Shown here: positions 11,252-28,463 of the stretch, in pieces | Layout of the letters: each line of letters starts with the position of its first letter | How positions within the stretch are numbered: the stretch's first letter is position 1 | Assembly (NCBI RefSeq): GCF_002105155.1 | Contig: NW_019029041.1 | Coordinates: forward strand, 1-64,000 | Length of the DNA: 64,000 bases | Reading direction: 5' to 3' | Origin: Lobosporangium transversale | Lineage: Eukaryota; Mortierellomycota; Mortierellomycetes; Mortierellales; Mortierellaceae | The notes under the pieces: generated by a model | The model's database searches: none | What the model was told of the DNA's origin: nothing | Seen by the model: the letters and a program-made list of their open reading frames with translations, nothing else | Translations under genes and position numbers: made by a program

Positions 11252-13076
11252 ATGAGAAAACGAATGGAGGAATCAATACCATCTCACCTACTAAAGGATC
11301 CTAATCCTTCGATCAACACTGGTCCTCACGGCTCCTCTCCCGCCTACAAGATGGAACATGATGAGAAAAATCCAAATGATCTTCAACTGTGTGATATTGC
11401 AGTGAAAGATCTAGAGGATCAGTTGACTTTCAATGGAACCGATTCCGCTCCTGCCACCCCTTTGCGCCGTGGTCTCTTGTTTTTTGGGTAAGTGAGCTTT
11501 GTGTCTTTTTTCACTTGCTTCATTTCATCCTTATTCCACTATAGATCGATTTTTTTTTTTTCTGTTGCTAATATGGTTCCTCTATCTCTTTAATCCTCAT
11601 CTAGATAGAATGTTTTTGGGCGCCTTTCTCGCAAGTTTGGATATTAGTGTCATTGCAGCAGCTCTTCCACGAATTGCTTCTGATTTTGGTGCTCAGACCC
11701 AGATGTCATGGATCGCCACAGCCTACCTTCTCGCCTACACGGCCTTCCAACCTATTTATGGTAAATTCTCTGACATCTTTGGCCGCAAGCAAATGTATCT
11801 AGTCGGCAGTGTTATCTTCCTTATCGCGTCGGTTGGATGCGGTGCCGCTCCTTCGATGACTGCGCTGATTCTTTTCCGCGCTCTTCAGGGCCTTGGAGGC
11901 TCGGCCCTCTTTTCTGTGGTCATCATCATGGTCTCGGACATGTTCCCTAATGTTGAGGAGCGTGCCCGTTACCAGTCCATGGTCTGGCTAGCCTTTGCAG
12001 TCTCCAGTATCACGGGGCCATTACTCGGAGGTGCCTTTGTGGAGCATGTGAGCTGGCGCTGGTGTTTTTACATCAACCTTCCCTTGAGTATTATATCGAT
12101 TGTCCTGGTGGGCTGGTTGTTCAAAGTACCTTTTGAAAAGTCCAATCTCTCGGAAAAGCTCCGTAGGGTCGATTATGCAGGATTGGTCCTTGTGGTCGCT
12201 ACCGTCCTCTGTTTGCTTTTACCTCTCACTTGGGGTGGTGTCACTTACTCCTGGAATTCCACCTTGATCATCGTCCTCTTCTGTGTCTTTGCTATGTTGG
12301 CTGTCGTGCTCATTTTCGTAGAAAGCCGAGTCAAGGAAGCCATCATCCCCCCAGCCGTCTTCCTCAATAGGAATGTGTCGATGAGTTTGGTTATCCTTTT
12401 TGTGTTTGGTGCGACCTTTATGGGTTGCACATTCTATCTACCTCTCTACTTTCAGGTTGTGAAAGGCACCTCTACTACGGATTCGGGTCTCCGCATGATC
12501 CCAAACTCTATTGCCATGGTCATCAGCACTATGGGATCTTCGTTTCTGCTCAAGTACATCAAAGACTATCGCCTGTCCATTCGAGTAGGGACAGGTGTGG
12601 CAACATTCGCTACTGGCCTGTTGATCCTGTTTGATGTCGATACCAGCTTGGGAATGCAGCTCGGATTCGTTCTGATCCTCGGCCTTGGGCAGGGACTCAT
12701 TTTCCAGAACTGTACGTTGACTTGTCAAGAATGTGCTGCAGAGGAATATATGGCTGTGGCCACAGCGTTGGCTGGGTTCATCAATAGTATTGGTTCTGCT
12801 GTCGGTGTGGCCATCTGTTCCGCAACCATCAATAATGCGTTGCTAATCAGACTGCGCAAGTATCCAGAGGAAATCCAAGTGGTCCTGAGAGAGACAGGTG
12901 CAATCAACAATATGGAAGCAGTGGTTGATTTGCCAGATGATATCCGACAGCTGGTCATCCATGAGTATGCAAGCTCATTCCAGTTCCTGTTCAAAATCCT
13001 GACTCCAATGATTGGTCTCGGATTCTTGCTATCGTTGTTCCTCCGTAGACGCGCTTCGCTTGCACAAAAAGCATAA
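11252..13076 (+). CDS. DHA2-family MFS multidrug transporter (14 TMS)
   Basis: Two exons, 11252-11487 and 11609-13076, join to give 567 residues. A hydrophilic N-terminus of about 75 residues precedes the first membrane helix, LLFFGMFLGAFLASLD, which is restored only when the intron ends at the AG of GATAG. Family motifs are present: motif A GKFSDIFGRK, FRALQGLGGSALFSVV, and antiporter motif C SSITGPLLGGAFVEH followed by WRWCFYINLP. The length and hydrophobic pattern fit 14 transmembrane helices of the DHA2 drug:proton antiporters, probably plasma or vacuolar membrane. Substrate cannot be read from sequence. It sits alone, with no secondary-metabolite genes beside it. Confidence 0.88.
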
Positions 13077-17607
<4,531 letters not shown>

Positions 17608-17729
17608 AGAATAAATCATTTTAATCACGTGCTAGCAGGATCTGCTTCGCCGCCATAAAACTTTTTTTTTTAAAAATTGACCATCATTCTTGGATTCGAT
17701 CTGATCTGATTCATAAAGGGAGTGGTACA

Positions 17730-19208
17730 ATGGATGAGCATGCTCCGATCGTGTACGATCTAACACAGTATAAAGAAGAGACCAAGAGCTGGAACTCTGA
17801 TCCTTCCGCATACTTACTTCGTTATTATACCAAGTATTATTTCCTAGCAACAGGTTTGGATGCATTTATTTTGATTATCTCCATGTAGTAGTTTTTTTTT
17901 TTTTTTTTTTATTATATTTTCTTTATCATTCTTTTTTTTTTATATTTTATTAAACAAACCTTTCCTCACTATACTATACTATACTGTACTGCACTATACT
18001 ATTGTACTATACTATGTTCTAGATGGAAAACAACAGCAGAAGGCAAACCATACAGATAATACTACAGAAAATCATATCATTATTGATCAAGAAACAGGAT
18101 TAGAAATCCTTCGTGGAGATCAATACGTATACCAATCTCCCAATAAACTTTGTATCACAGGCTTAGCACCAACTCATCCTTTGATCTCTCAACAGGATCG
18201 TTACAAAATCCTCAATCTGCGTTTTGATTCCAAGATCCAAAATGCTCTTCCTCAACCTACAGCAATCCCAGCCAACTCTAAAAAACAGCCCCCACCTCCT
18301 TGTCAATGTGAGACTGTGATCTGTAAGATCGAAGCCCTGGATTTATGGGCTCTTGACTCCCTCAAAAAGGATTTACTTAAGGACGATGATATAGTAACTA
18401 CCGTACCATCTTTAGAGACCTCTGGATCTGTAACTACTACAACGGCAATTCCAAGGGCAGCATTAGCATCAGCAGAAGCAGAAGCAAAAGCAGAAGTAGA
18501 AGCAGGAAGCTTAGTGGGGGCTCTACAGTCACAAGGACCTACATCAACCACAGAGAGCACACCAACGAATCTAGGATCAAAAGAAAGCATAAAAGATAAT
18601 GCGGACCAAATTTCCCATAATGCAGGGCCTATCTCAACATCAGCATCAACACTAACATCTTACTCAACCCCGACAGAGACATCAACATCAACATCCATGC
18701 CGACATTAGCAATGTCCTCACTCTCACCTTTGTCTTCAAAGTCATCTCCAGCATCGTTGGTATCAGTGAATGGATCTCAGAAGAATGAGACGAAGCCAAG
18801 AGAATCAGTCGACCCTTCGCGCGTTATCTTTGTTATCCGCGGTGCGATCAATGGCTACGTCATTGAACTGAACGAGAGGTTAGTTAGACGAGGGACGTCC
18901 GCTATCACCGATCCAACTGTCATCGAGACCGTGCTTCAAAAGGTAAAAATAATTCCCATATAGGCTTTAGAATATTGCTAAAAACAAATAGAAACAAAAC
19001 TTGCAACATGAAGATGCGTTCTGATAGGTATATATTTTTATATGAATTTAACATACCGTCATAGGCGTTAACACATGGATTCATTGCAGTGATCAAACCC
19101 AAAGTTGACAAGACCGAAATCGCATTGAGGGATTTGTGCACCATGGAGAGTTACGAAATCTTAAAACAGCAGGAATGCATCAAGAACAAGGAACAACTCG
19201 AGAAGTAA
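17730..19208 (+). CDS. ABITRAM: ABITRAM (Simiate/FAM206) homologue with low-complexity insert
   Basis: Exons 17730-17853, 18023-18942 and 19065-19208 give 395 residues. Animal ABITRAM is a small actin-binding, transcription-linked protein with a biotinyl/GcvH-like fold. Its N-terminal signature is visible as YLLRYYTKYYFLAT then YVYQSPNKLCITGLAPTHPL. The second half appears as VIFVIRGAINGYVIELNERL and, in the last exon, HGFIAVIKPK. Between these (about residues 110-280) lies a Ser/Thr/Pro/Ala-rich insert, so the protein is roughly twice the animal length. Intron 1 holds a T19 tract and an ACTAT repeat. The short gap to LYS12 leaves little room for a separate promoter. Confidence 0.75.
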
Positions 19209-19402
19209 AATAAAAAGTTTACACACAGAAAATTCTGTATTTGTCTAATGTTTATTGTATTTTGTTTACCTTTTATTTTTTACAAAGCAACGAGGGATAT
19301 TGTACATTCATAGAAGATGAAGAAAGGTCTTTTTTTTGACACATCCATTAAAAGAGTAGGGCGTTGTTTTTTTTTTTTTTTTTTTAAGCATTCATCCAAA
19401 TT

Positions 19403-22400
19403 TTAGGATGAGCGAATGCTTTTGATACCAGTTTCGAACACCTCGAGCCACTGAGAAAGATCATGGACAGTCATTTGGAGCTCTTCCATGAGGTCATCAT
19501 CCTTGCGAAGCGCATCTAAATGTAATGACCGTGGTTCGGGCGGAACTATAAGCATATGCATTGGAATGCTTGGGTGTTGTTGGGCTTGAGTTTGCTGAGT
19601 GAGGAAGTGGGCATTATTGTTTTGAAGATGGTGATGGTGCAGCTGTTGACTGCCGTTGGTCATAGTTGTGGATGTAATTGGGACATTATGAGATTGTATG
19701 TTCACACTGACGTTGCTGCTATTCATCGCATTGTTGGCAAAAGCGGTGTTCTGGTAGTAGGATGGAGCGGTGACATTCATCACGGACTTGGGGTTGGTGC
19801 TGCCAATAACAGTAGGAGTAGCGCATGAGGATGACATCGCATTGCTATTATTGTTATTATTGGCGGTAGCAGCGCTGTTGGTACCAGTATTGTTGCTGTT
19901 GGTGACTAGAGGCAAGGATGAAGGAGAGCTGGAAGTGGTTGTGGGTATTGACGATGACAATGCTGACGAAACTTGGGCCGGTAGGGTAGTTCCTGAATTT
20001 ATTGGCTGATGGCCATGGGCTGCTGCTCCCCCATTACTGACAGTTCCTCCATTTGTCTGACTAGTAGTTGTGGTTCCAGACATACTGCCAAAAGATGATG
20101 ATAATGAGGACGATGAAGCCACAGTGTGAAGAGCAGGTCGTAGAGGGCTCGAGGACAGTGTTGGTGCCGTGATGTTTGACGATGCGATGAAGCGGGCTGC
20201 TGAAGGTGACGGGGGCAGTAAGAGCGGGTTAGGTGCATAATCATCTACAGAGCTCTATAATACATTGATATAAAAAAGTTATTAGTCATTCATATCATTT
20301 GGGAATTTCACCATGATTCAGTCTTTGGGACTCATAGGAATCTTATTGATACCAACCTTTTTTGGTGGGATCATGATGACGGAATGTCCTCCATTGAGAT
20401 TAGTCATGCTGATACTACGTCTACGCGGCGAGCTAGCTCTTCTATAACGATGAATGTCTGCTGATCCCGATTCATTGGGATAAGGATACTGCTGCTGTTG
20501 GTATCCTGAATGCTGATTATAATGACTTTGAGCTGTTGACTGCAGGTTTTGTCCAGAGAAGGCGCCACCATGTGGCGGTCGACTAGCTTGAAACCCATTT
20601 TTTGCCAGTCCATCCTGATCTTCATTTCGCCTCAGCACGCTGGCGGAACGAATCCTCCTTGCAAAATTCTCGCTAGATCCTACCGTCCTCAAGCCAGGCC
20701 TCGGCATCACTACTCCAGGACCTGGGTTTGACGTTGTAAATAAGTTATTAGCTGCAACCGGATTAGACATAGACGTAGAAGATGCAGAAGATGTGGATGA
20801 AGACGAGAGGGACGATGTATGATGAATAGTCGAGGCGGTATGCAACTGACCAAATGTTGGGTCATTATTGACACTTAATGCTGGTGATAATCCATCTTTA
20901 TCGCTCGAGCCAATACTACCGCGATGACGATCAATATTCGGAGTAGAGGAACTGTCATGTAAAGCGTTGATCGTCCTTAGATGCGCTGGTGAATGCCCGA
21001 ATGGAGGTAGTTTTTCTTCGCTAATGTTAATTGGTTGTAGATTTAACGCTGCAGCCTCTAATGAAATATTTGCCAAGGATGCTGATAACGAACTTGTACT
21101 TTCAATAGCCTTAGACGAGCCGATGATAGATACAGAGTCTAGCCCATGGAATGTGGAGCTCCTTACTGCTGCCGCACTCGGTGGTCTTAGCGGTAAACTA
21201 GGACGCAAGTGAGATTGACGCTCTGCCTGCGAAAAATCGAGGCTAGCCTTCCTGTATGGGATTTCCGGTGGAAGATTGCTTCGTGTATCATTGGAAGCAC
21301 GATTTCGCTGTTGATTCATTGCCACAGCTGTTGATGTTATCGTAGGTGAGAGACGTCGCTGTCCATTGATTCTTGATATTTCTTTTGAAGCGTTTATGAC
21401 AGTGCTACTTCCTGTCGTTGATCCATTCGTCGCTGCTAAGGCCGGCCCTGCTGCTCCTGTTGGAGGTATCGCTGGAGAAGCAGGTGTGGAATTAGGCCTC
21501 AAGTTATGTTGCTGACTAAGCTGATGTTGATTTGGGATGATAATCTCGTGACTATGGCTACCTTTGGGTGGCAATGAACTGGGAATATCAGAGTCCTGTG
21601 TTCCCTGCTTCGAATGAAGGCCAGCCAATATCGAAGACTGAGGTAGCGGTGGTACTGCGCGCGGAGATGTAAGTGGCGAACTGCTGCTCGTACCACGATT
21701 CAACAAATGATTGTAAGGGTAATCCGGGCCTGGTGCTGATCCTATCAAGATAGGTGCTGAGGGTCTCCTATCGAATCTGAAAGGTTTTGACATATTGAAG
21801 CCAAACGGTAGGCGTGATGATTCTGCTGGTCGGTTTCCAGCTCCTGATTGATGTTGATATTGTTGTTGCATGGACGATTGGAGCTGATCTGACGTAGAGC
21901 TGAGTTCATTACTAGGGACAGACGATCTTGATGCAAGTCTGGCGTTTGTGATTTCATCGAGATTAGGAATAGTAAGGCTAATTGGTGCAGAGACGACATG
22001 CTGGCCAGGATAAGAATATGTACTGTGGTTTGTTGAGACATCCTCCTCGCTTGTACTTTTATTATTTACAAACAATCGCAAAAGGGGATGCGATTCATGC
22101 GAAAACACCATAGGCTGAGATTTGAATGGGATTGGCGTTTTGGAATCCTTAGGCAAAGATGAGGACGATTTAGCTTTGAGCGTTGGAGATGAGCCTTCGT
22201 TGGAAGAGGGTATAGGGGCTGCATTGTCCTGTCCCTGTTGAGCATGGTCCGATTGTCTTCCTCCACGGCCTTGCATAACAACACCGCTATCCTGAGCAGA
22301 CAGGACAAGATTCTTTGCGCCATTGATGTGCTCGCCATTAGAATCCAGTGATGGTCGGCTGATGCTAGATGCTCTCGATGGTGCCAGAGTGGGTAGTGTC

Positions 22401-22846
22401 TTTGTAGTCTACGATTCGTGTCAAAATAAGAATGTAGATTCGATATTTAAATGATGCACAATCTAATACTAAAGAAACAGGTTAAAATTAAAGAAACAAT
22501 CTATCAACATATTGTCGAAGCACCTACATCAAAGCGCCAAGCATCTTCTACTTCCATATCAAAACTTTCAAGTTCTTGGTCAATGTCAATATCACTATTA
22601 ATAAAGAAAAGAGATTTAGTATGGCTGCGACAGGCAAGATATATTCATCAGTTTCAAGGGCGTGAGCGTATTACCTATTGTTTTCGACCTTATTCAAGGC
22701 AGAATCTAGTTTATGCTGCTCGAACTTCGCTACAAGATCCTTCAATAGAGCTGTAGGATTCTTGCTAGTGTTCTTGATCCATTTTGTTTTTAATAAGTCC
22801 TCTGCCGATGGTCGCTAAAAATGCCAAACGAAATATATTGTAAGCC

Positions 22847-22883
<37 letters not shown>

Positions 22884-24509
22884 CATAGCCAAATATATAC
22901 TCCAATGTCCAAATTCTCTGGAACCTATTCTAACGGCATTTTTTGCCTCTCTCCTCATCCACTCCTGTCTACCTACCTGAATAGGGTCTTCATGTAGACA
23001 CAAGGCAACAAATTCCTTCATTGCTGGTGACCAATCACCTTCCAATTGAGCTGGCCTGGTCTTTGGAATCAACGACATTGCTCGCATAGGATCCTGATCG
23101 GCGAATGGTGGGTTTCCTGTTGCGATTTCGTATATAGTGATCCCCAATGACCAAATATCTGCCTAAATGCAAGGGCTAGTATGTAAGTTGATTATTATCC
23201 TCCATTTTGTAAGATCTACAGAATTAGCCTAGCCTACCTTATAGTCATATGTTTGGCCTTTAATCACTTCTGGGGCCATCCAATATGGAGTACCAACGAA
23301 TGAATTGCGTTTCAACGAGTTCATTGTCACCTGACCCGCAACTCCAAAGTCACAGAGTTGCACTCGTCCTTCGTCCGTCAAGAGAATGTTGGCCGCTGTT
23401 AGGGTGCAAAAACAACGGTATGAAGGCAAAATATTGTGAATGCGAACCATGTAGATAAAGTCCAAGCAACACAGCATTCCAGACGACAACATGGATTAAA
23501 AAGTAAGAAGAAAGAAAGTCATTGTTAGTTTAGTCCTTTCAGTGCTGATTAGTATCAAGGACAGAGGATATCCCACCTTTGATATCTCGATGGATGATAC
23601 CGTGCTTGTGGAGGTAGCTTAGCGCTTGGAGAACCTCCCTGGCAATGACCGCTATGCACTTCTCATCGATCTTGTTCAAAGCTTGTAACTAGCACATACA
23701 TTAGCCAAGAGCAAAACGAGCAGGAGTTAAAATTTTCATTTGCGAAATAATGAAGCGAGAGAGAAGGTGTTCATAGTTTGTCGTTATGCCATAGAGCATT
23801 TTATCACTGCTCTCCTTGTCAATGTACATTCTATCCTTGGCGGCCATCATCCACTGGTACAATTCAACTAATAGTATATTCTTATTTTCTCATTTTTTAT
23901 ATATTATTTTTTTTATCGTATCCCTTACCAGTGATCGTATACTTCCTCCTGCAGCATAATCCATGACGATCCATAATTTAGTCCCATTTAGAAAACTGCC
24001 ATGATATCGTGTTATATTTTGAGAGTCGCAGTTCTTGAGCTGAGAAAGAGTCGCAATTTCTCGTTGGATGTCGGAAACGTCGTCTTCCTCTGTATCGAGG
24101 TTAAGCACTTTGATGGCGACCACTTGTTGCGTTGCGTTTTCTATCCTATTATTGCAAATCATGATAAATTACAGAAATGGTCAGCCCTTGCTTTACTCCC
24201 AGACTCATACTGGGACCTAAAAGCATCGCATGGAGTATATGACTACTGTGTGTACAGGCATATGTCGCGCGATTATTATCGTTTTTTAAATACATCTCAA
24301 CTCCATTTGAATGAGATAAATACTCAAGGTTTTCATCATTAACAAGATTGACAAGAGAATCAGGTAATGTTTCTAATGATGGGGAGCAGTAATAGTGACA
24401 CATACCCTTTATATACAGCACCGTAGGCTCCACGTCCCACAAGCTCCTGTCTGGTGAACAGTTGGCTTGCAAAGATGGTGTCGCCGGTCGCAATTCGTTT
24501 GTTCGACAT
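19403..24509 (-). CDS. Ste20-family (GCK, Kic1/Nak1-like) protein kinase
   Basis: Nine exons on the minus strand: 24509-24406, 24145-23929, 23688-23577, 23395-23238, 23162-22977, 22814-22675, 22594-22528, 22408-20357, 20254-19403; 1295 residues. The kinase domain (about residues 15-275) has the P-loop [13 protein letters not shown], catalytic lysine [23 protein letters not shown] and the Ste20 activation motif [11 protein letters not shown]. The C-lobe [23 protein letters not shown] resembles Kic1/Nak1. Such kinases act in the RAM/MOR morphogenesis pathway upstream of NDR kinases, controlling polarity and cell separation. The remaining about 1000 residues are Ser/Pro/Gln/Asn-rich and disordered. 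They end in a short helix, [20 protein letters not shown]. Kinase class is certain; the RAM role is inferred. Confidence 0.88.
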
Positions 24510-24803
24510 TGGCCGGCGCAAAGAAGGTGGTTGAAAGGGTCGTGTTTAACTTGGTTGAGCAAGAAGATAGAGAGGAAGACGAAGACGAAAAGGAAGTGCT
24601 CCGGCAAAGGATGAATTACATGCAATAACGCTGTTCTTGTTTTGCTATATGCATATGTGTGAGTGCTCTGTCCGTGCTAATGTGTGTGAGAAAGAAAAGG
24701 CTGAATGTCTGAATATGTTGAGAATATGTTTAAACAAAGGGAGGAGCAAAATAAGTCGAGTCTAGGCACATCAGATTTTTAAAAAAACGTGCATGTAAGC
24801 TAG

Positions 24804-24834
<31 letters not shown>

Positions 24835-24879
24835 CCAAGGGAAATAAGTTTTTATTATGCCACATCAAAAAATAGACCA
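24510..24879. other. Short intergenic region between kinase and cyclin genes
   Basis: This is the kinase promoter and the cyclin 3' region. It contains a T27 tract (24804-24830) just beyond the cyclin stop codon. No gene is supported. Confidence 0.5.
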
Positions 24880-26706
24880 TTATGGTGCCCCTGATCGATC
24901 ACCATTCGAAGGGCGGTCTGGCTCAATGCTATACACTGGTGTCGCAAGCTTTGCAGGACTATTGAGATATCCTCCATAAGATGGTGTCCCATTCTCCTGA
25001 TATTCACTTCCAGGTTTCGAGCCAGGCAACATCTTTTTTTTTTTTTTTTTTTTTATGCCATGCATCATATAATTCATAAGATGAGGCAAAGGTCAGTTAA
25101 ACAATACAAAAAGAACGCACTACTACTTACTTTACATCAGTTTAATGTTGTAACACTAACACACACCTTATCCAAAGACCGCCCGTTTTTGTTTGGGAAC
25201 TGCGTATATTGGTCCATAATCTCGTTTGCAGCATCTTCAGCGTCAGCGTGATCAAGTAGGAAAAAAACAAATGGAATCATTAATAACTAGACCGGAGAAA
25301 ATATGATAAATAAAACGTTGCACTCCCCTTCCTGGTGTTCCTACATACCAGTAATATCTTGAATCTCTGGTTCGTACAACTCTCTCCAGGTATCACCAAG
25401 ACACTCGTTCAAGTTTTCATCCAAATATTTAGCTGCAATATGTACTGCAGCCAATGCAATGATCTTGGGAGGGTAAAGTAAGCATAGCGTTGTTCTCAAA
25501 CTAAAAATAAGCAAGGATCATGATATCAAATTCAGTATGTAAAATCACCGTCTAAAAAATGAATAACAGATAGTCCTTATACATGTATAAATATGCATGT
25601 ATATTTTACAAAGCTATGCTCTTTACCTGTCATTAATGAAGGCCCATGCAACTGACTTTAATTTTCTCGCACCTAAAGTCCATTTTTAAAAAAGTTGATT
25701 ACATTGCTATTGTTAAGACAATGTGACTAAACCAGGACTTGTCTTTTCTTTCCTCTTTTTCCAAGCGCCCCCTGTGTACACGTACGGTGTTCATCTTTAG
25801 TGTAATGATTGGTAAGCAAAGAGAGCATGAACTGGTATGGATGTTCGACACTTAGCTCAAAACAAAGCGCTTCCAGCAAGATCTCCTCCGTATAAATGAT
25901 GGTATCTTTCCAGACACGGAACTCCTATTTAAAAGCAGGGAATCAATGTTAGTGTGAAAAGTATGTTTTTCTGTCAAATCAATGCAGATCTGGCGATAGA
26001 AATCGCCATGCCTTTGAAGAATCTTCGATCGGTGTTTCTCTCTTTGCTGCCTTTTGCGCGCATGCTATAATCACATCTTTAAACTTGCGTGTCGATTCCT
26101 CTGTTTTGCTGGCAAGATAGATACATGTTGCACCAATATCCTATTGAACAATGAGTCCATTTGATTAGTAATGATAAAAAAATTATAAGACAATTGCAAT
26201 GGTGCCTTATCGCTTTAACCCCCAATGTATAACCCCTGTTCCTTTTCAAAATTCTGTTTTCAAAGCAATTCAAAGCATAGCGCTTACATAGAATTTGTAG
26301 TCTTTAAGAGAGTGTCGCATGTAAAATCGGTGGAAAAACAATGCCGCAGTGGCCATAGTTAGCTGTGGCCTAGAAAATCCAGGAGAGCCCACCGGATAGA
26401 AAGCAATTAGCGCGTGCGCATGTGTGCTTAAGCAATCCACGGGTGCCAGGAAATGGACACCTCCAAGCTGTTGGATCCTCTTTGCTTGTTCAAACTGCAG
26501 CAAGTCTCAGTGGACTCTTTATTGACTCTAAGCAAATTAGTGAACACTCACAGCTTGAGATACATTCCCACTTGAATGATAAAAGTGACGCCCTTCATGC
26601 GGCTTTCTTTCTCAACTTGGTACGAAAGTCCTGACATCAATGACGGTGTTCTGTATAGATCTTCCTTTCTGAAAAGCCATTGATTCTCTGTTGTGCTGCT
26701 GCTCAT
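24880..26706 (-). CDS. Cyclin K/T-like (P-TEFb type) cyclin
   Basis: Eight minus-strand exons: 26706-26552, 26369-26288, 26140-26012, 25924-25786, 25672-25627, 25500-25349, 25234-25167, 25032-24880; 307 residues. The cyclin box opens with QWLFRKEDLYRTPS and KESRMKGVTFIIQVG. Typical transcription-cyclin helices follow: ATAALFFHRFYMRHS, GATCIYLASKTEES, and LEALCFELSVEHPYQF, then a second fold with PPKIIALAAVHIAAKYL. These match cyclins K/T and yeast Pch1, partners of CDK9/CDK12-type kinases that phosphorylate RNA polymerase II. The third intron appears to be GC-AG (AAAG|GCATGG). The last intron seems to use the G at the end of an A-tract as its acceptor. The tail is Pro/Ser/Gly-rich. Confidence 0.85.
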
Positions 26707-26916
26707 TCCGTGCTTAATTAAATTTTAAATTGAAGTGAGGTGTCAATGGTTTCCAAAAAGTTACCGACGCTTGAATACTGGATGTAGAGGTTGACGAGAG
26801 GTTAATAACAATAAAAGATATGAGTAATAGGGTAAAAATCCTAGATGAATTGTGAATGTGGTTTATTAAAAGATGTGTATTCAGACACTCCTTTTCCGCA
26901 GAACAGGTTACGTATA

Positions 26917-28463
26917 TCACGTGCAATTTATTTTCTCCACACCAAGCTCCTTTCGACGCTCTTGTTCACATTTACATATTCCTCGCTTGACTCGAATTGT
27001 GCCTGGCTTGCTCGTCTGTCCAGATATAACATACTCATGAACTCCCTCTCCCATCTCATGGCAATCTACACAGCAGAATAACCCACTCTTACTGCTTGAA
27101 ACCGCGGAGGAGCATGAAGGACAAGCAATGACCAACTTGTGACAGCCAAACCCATCGCATTTGACATATCGAGCACATGGCCTGCCGCATGCTTGACAAG
27201 AAGATATCAGTTTATCAACTACTTGTTCAGTGTCACTTGTTGTTGTAGGGCCTTCAAGCCCTAGAGATTGACGTGCATCAAACACATAATTCTTTCCAAG
27301 CCATAATGAATCCTTTGCCATCCCTTCATGCTTGATCCATTCAAGATAATTATGAATGCCGCCCTCCAGCATCAGAACTTGAGATGGTTGTACATCCTCG
27401 TCACTTCCTAAAGATTGACGTAGATAACTGGTAGCCTTCTCGCTAGAAAAGTTGATGGGTTAGCGTCAATTGACTGTGTGAACATAGATTGAAAACGCCA
27501 TCTTCTTTATGTTGCTTTAAAGTTGTTTAATACTAACCAACGAATTCCTCCAGTACAATACGACAAAATAGTTTTCCCTGCAAACTGACTCTTATTTCGA
27601 GTGACATAATCTTTAAACGAAGAGAATTTACGTATTGGCGGTGTAATAGCTCCAGGGAACCGTCCAATACTTGATTCATAGTAATTACGCACATCCAGTA
27701 TGACAACGTCGTCGTTCCCTTCTAGCTCTTTCAATTTCTGGTGAAACTCCTTCGGCGTCAGTTTGCCTCGCTTGTTTTCTGGATCATTGTATACATTCAA
27801 CTCAGGGGCTCCTAGCGGACATATCTCTTCGACAACCTTAATCGATATTACTTCATCAAAAACATGTCTACACCCCTCTGTTGGTTTGAAGAATTTAAAT
27901 CTACGTTCTTCAAGAGATATCTGATCTGTTTCTGATGCGGACGGTAATGGTTGAAACAATTCAAGCGACTGGAACTCTGGGTGACTAGTAAGTCTGTCAA
28001 TATACATTGCAATTGATTCAGATGACCCTGCAAGTGTAGCATTAATGCCTTCGGTCGCCACCTTGACTTTTCCATAGAAATTTAATTCCTCTGACCACAA
28101 TTTGTGAAGTTTGGCAAGATCCAGTGGGTGACTAATTGGTAAATATACATAGAACAGGATCACAGTCCCCTTTGACGGATCGCACGAACAGTCAAGGTTT
28201 ATAGGGTCGCTTGCATATTTATGAGCCCTTCTAGTCATAAATTCTAAGGCGCTTTCATCGAGTTTTGGCTGTTGGGCAGATCGTTCTTGAAACTGTAGTG
28301 TTCGTTGTTGCAATATATCACCGTGGCTAATGGCAATATGTTTATACATTTCAGGAGCACTCGAGCATACCCAGCCGCAGCATGACCACGTGGCATCCTC
28401 TGACTGTCTCTCCTGGACCATCGCATCATGGGCAGTGTTCCTGGCTTTTCTGGCATTCATCAT
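26917..28463 (-). CDS. Rhodanese-domain TrhO/TSTD2-like protein with zinc fingers
   Basis: Two exons, 28463-27538 and 27442-26917, give 483 residues. The N-terminus has a C2H2-like finger (WSCCGWVCSSAPEMYKHIAISH region). Next comes a TrhO/YceA N-terminal domain (LFYVYLPISH, VKVATEGINATLAGS), then a rhodanese domain with VVILDVRNYYESSIGRFPGA. The active-site loop YCTGGIRCEKA is formed across the intron. The C-terminus is Cys-rich (CQACGRPCARYVKCDGFGCH, ACPSC, CCVDCHE) and ends with CKCEQER, probably binding zinc. Bacterial TrhO hydroxylates tRNA uridine-34; the eukaryotic TSTD2-like role is less clear. tRNA modification is therefore inference. Confidence 0.85.

Noticed and set aside
24149-24625. 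158-codon minus-strand frame over the kinase start
   Set aside because: It is out of frame with the kinase P-loop exon and has no domain; the ATG at 24509 gives the conserved [13 protein letters not shown].
26270-26503. Frame reading MLQFEQAKRIQQLGG upstream of a cyclin exon
   Set aside because: The cyclin fold continues directly from VGMYLKL to PQLTMATAALFF, so this segment is intronic.
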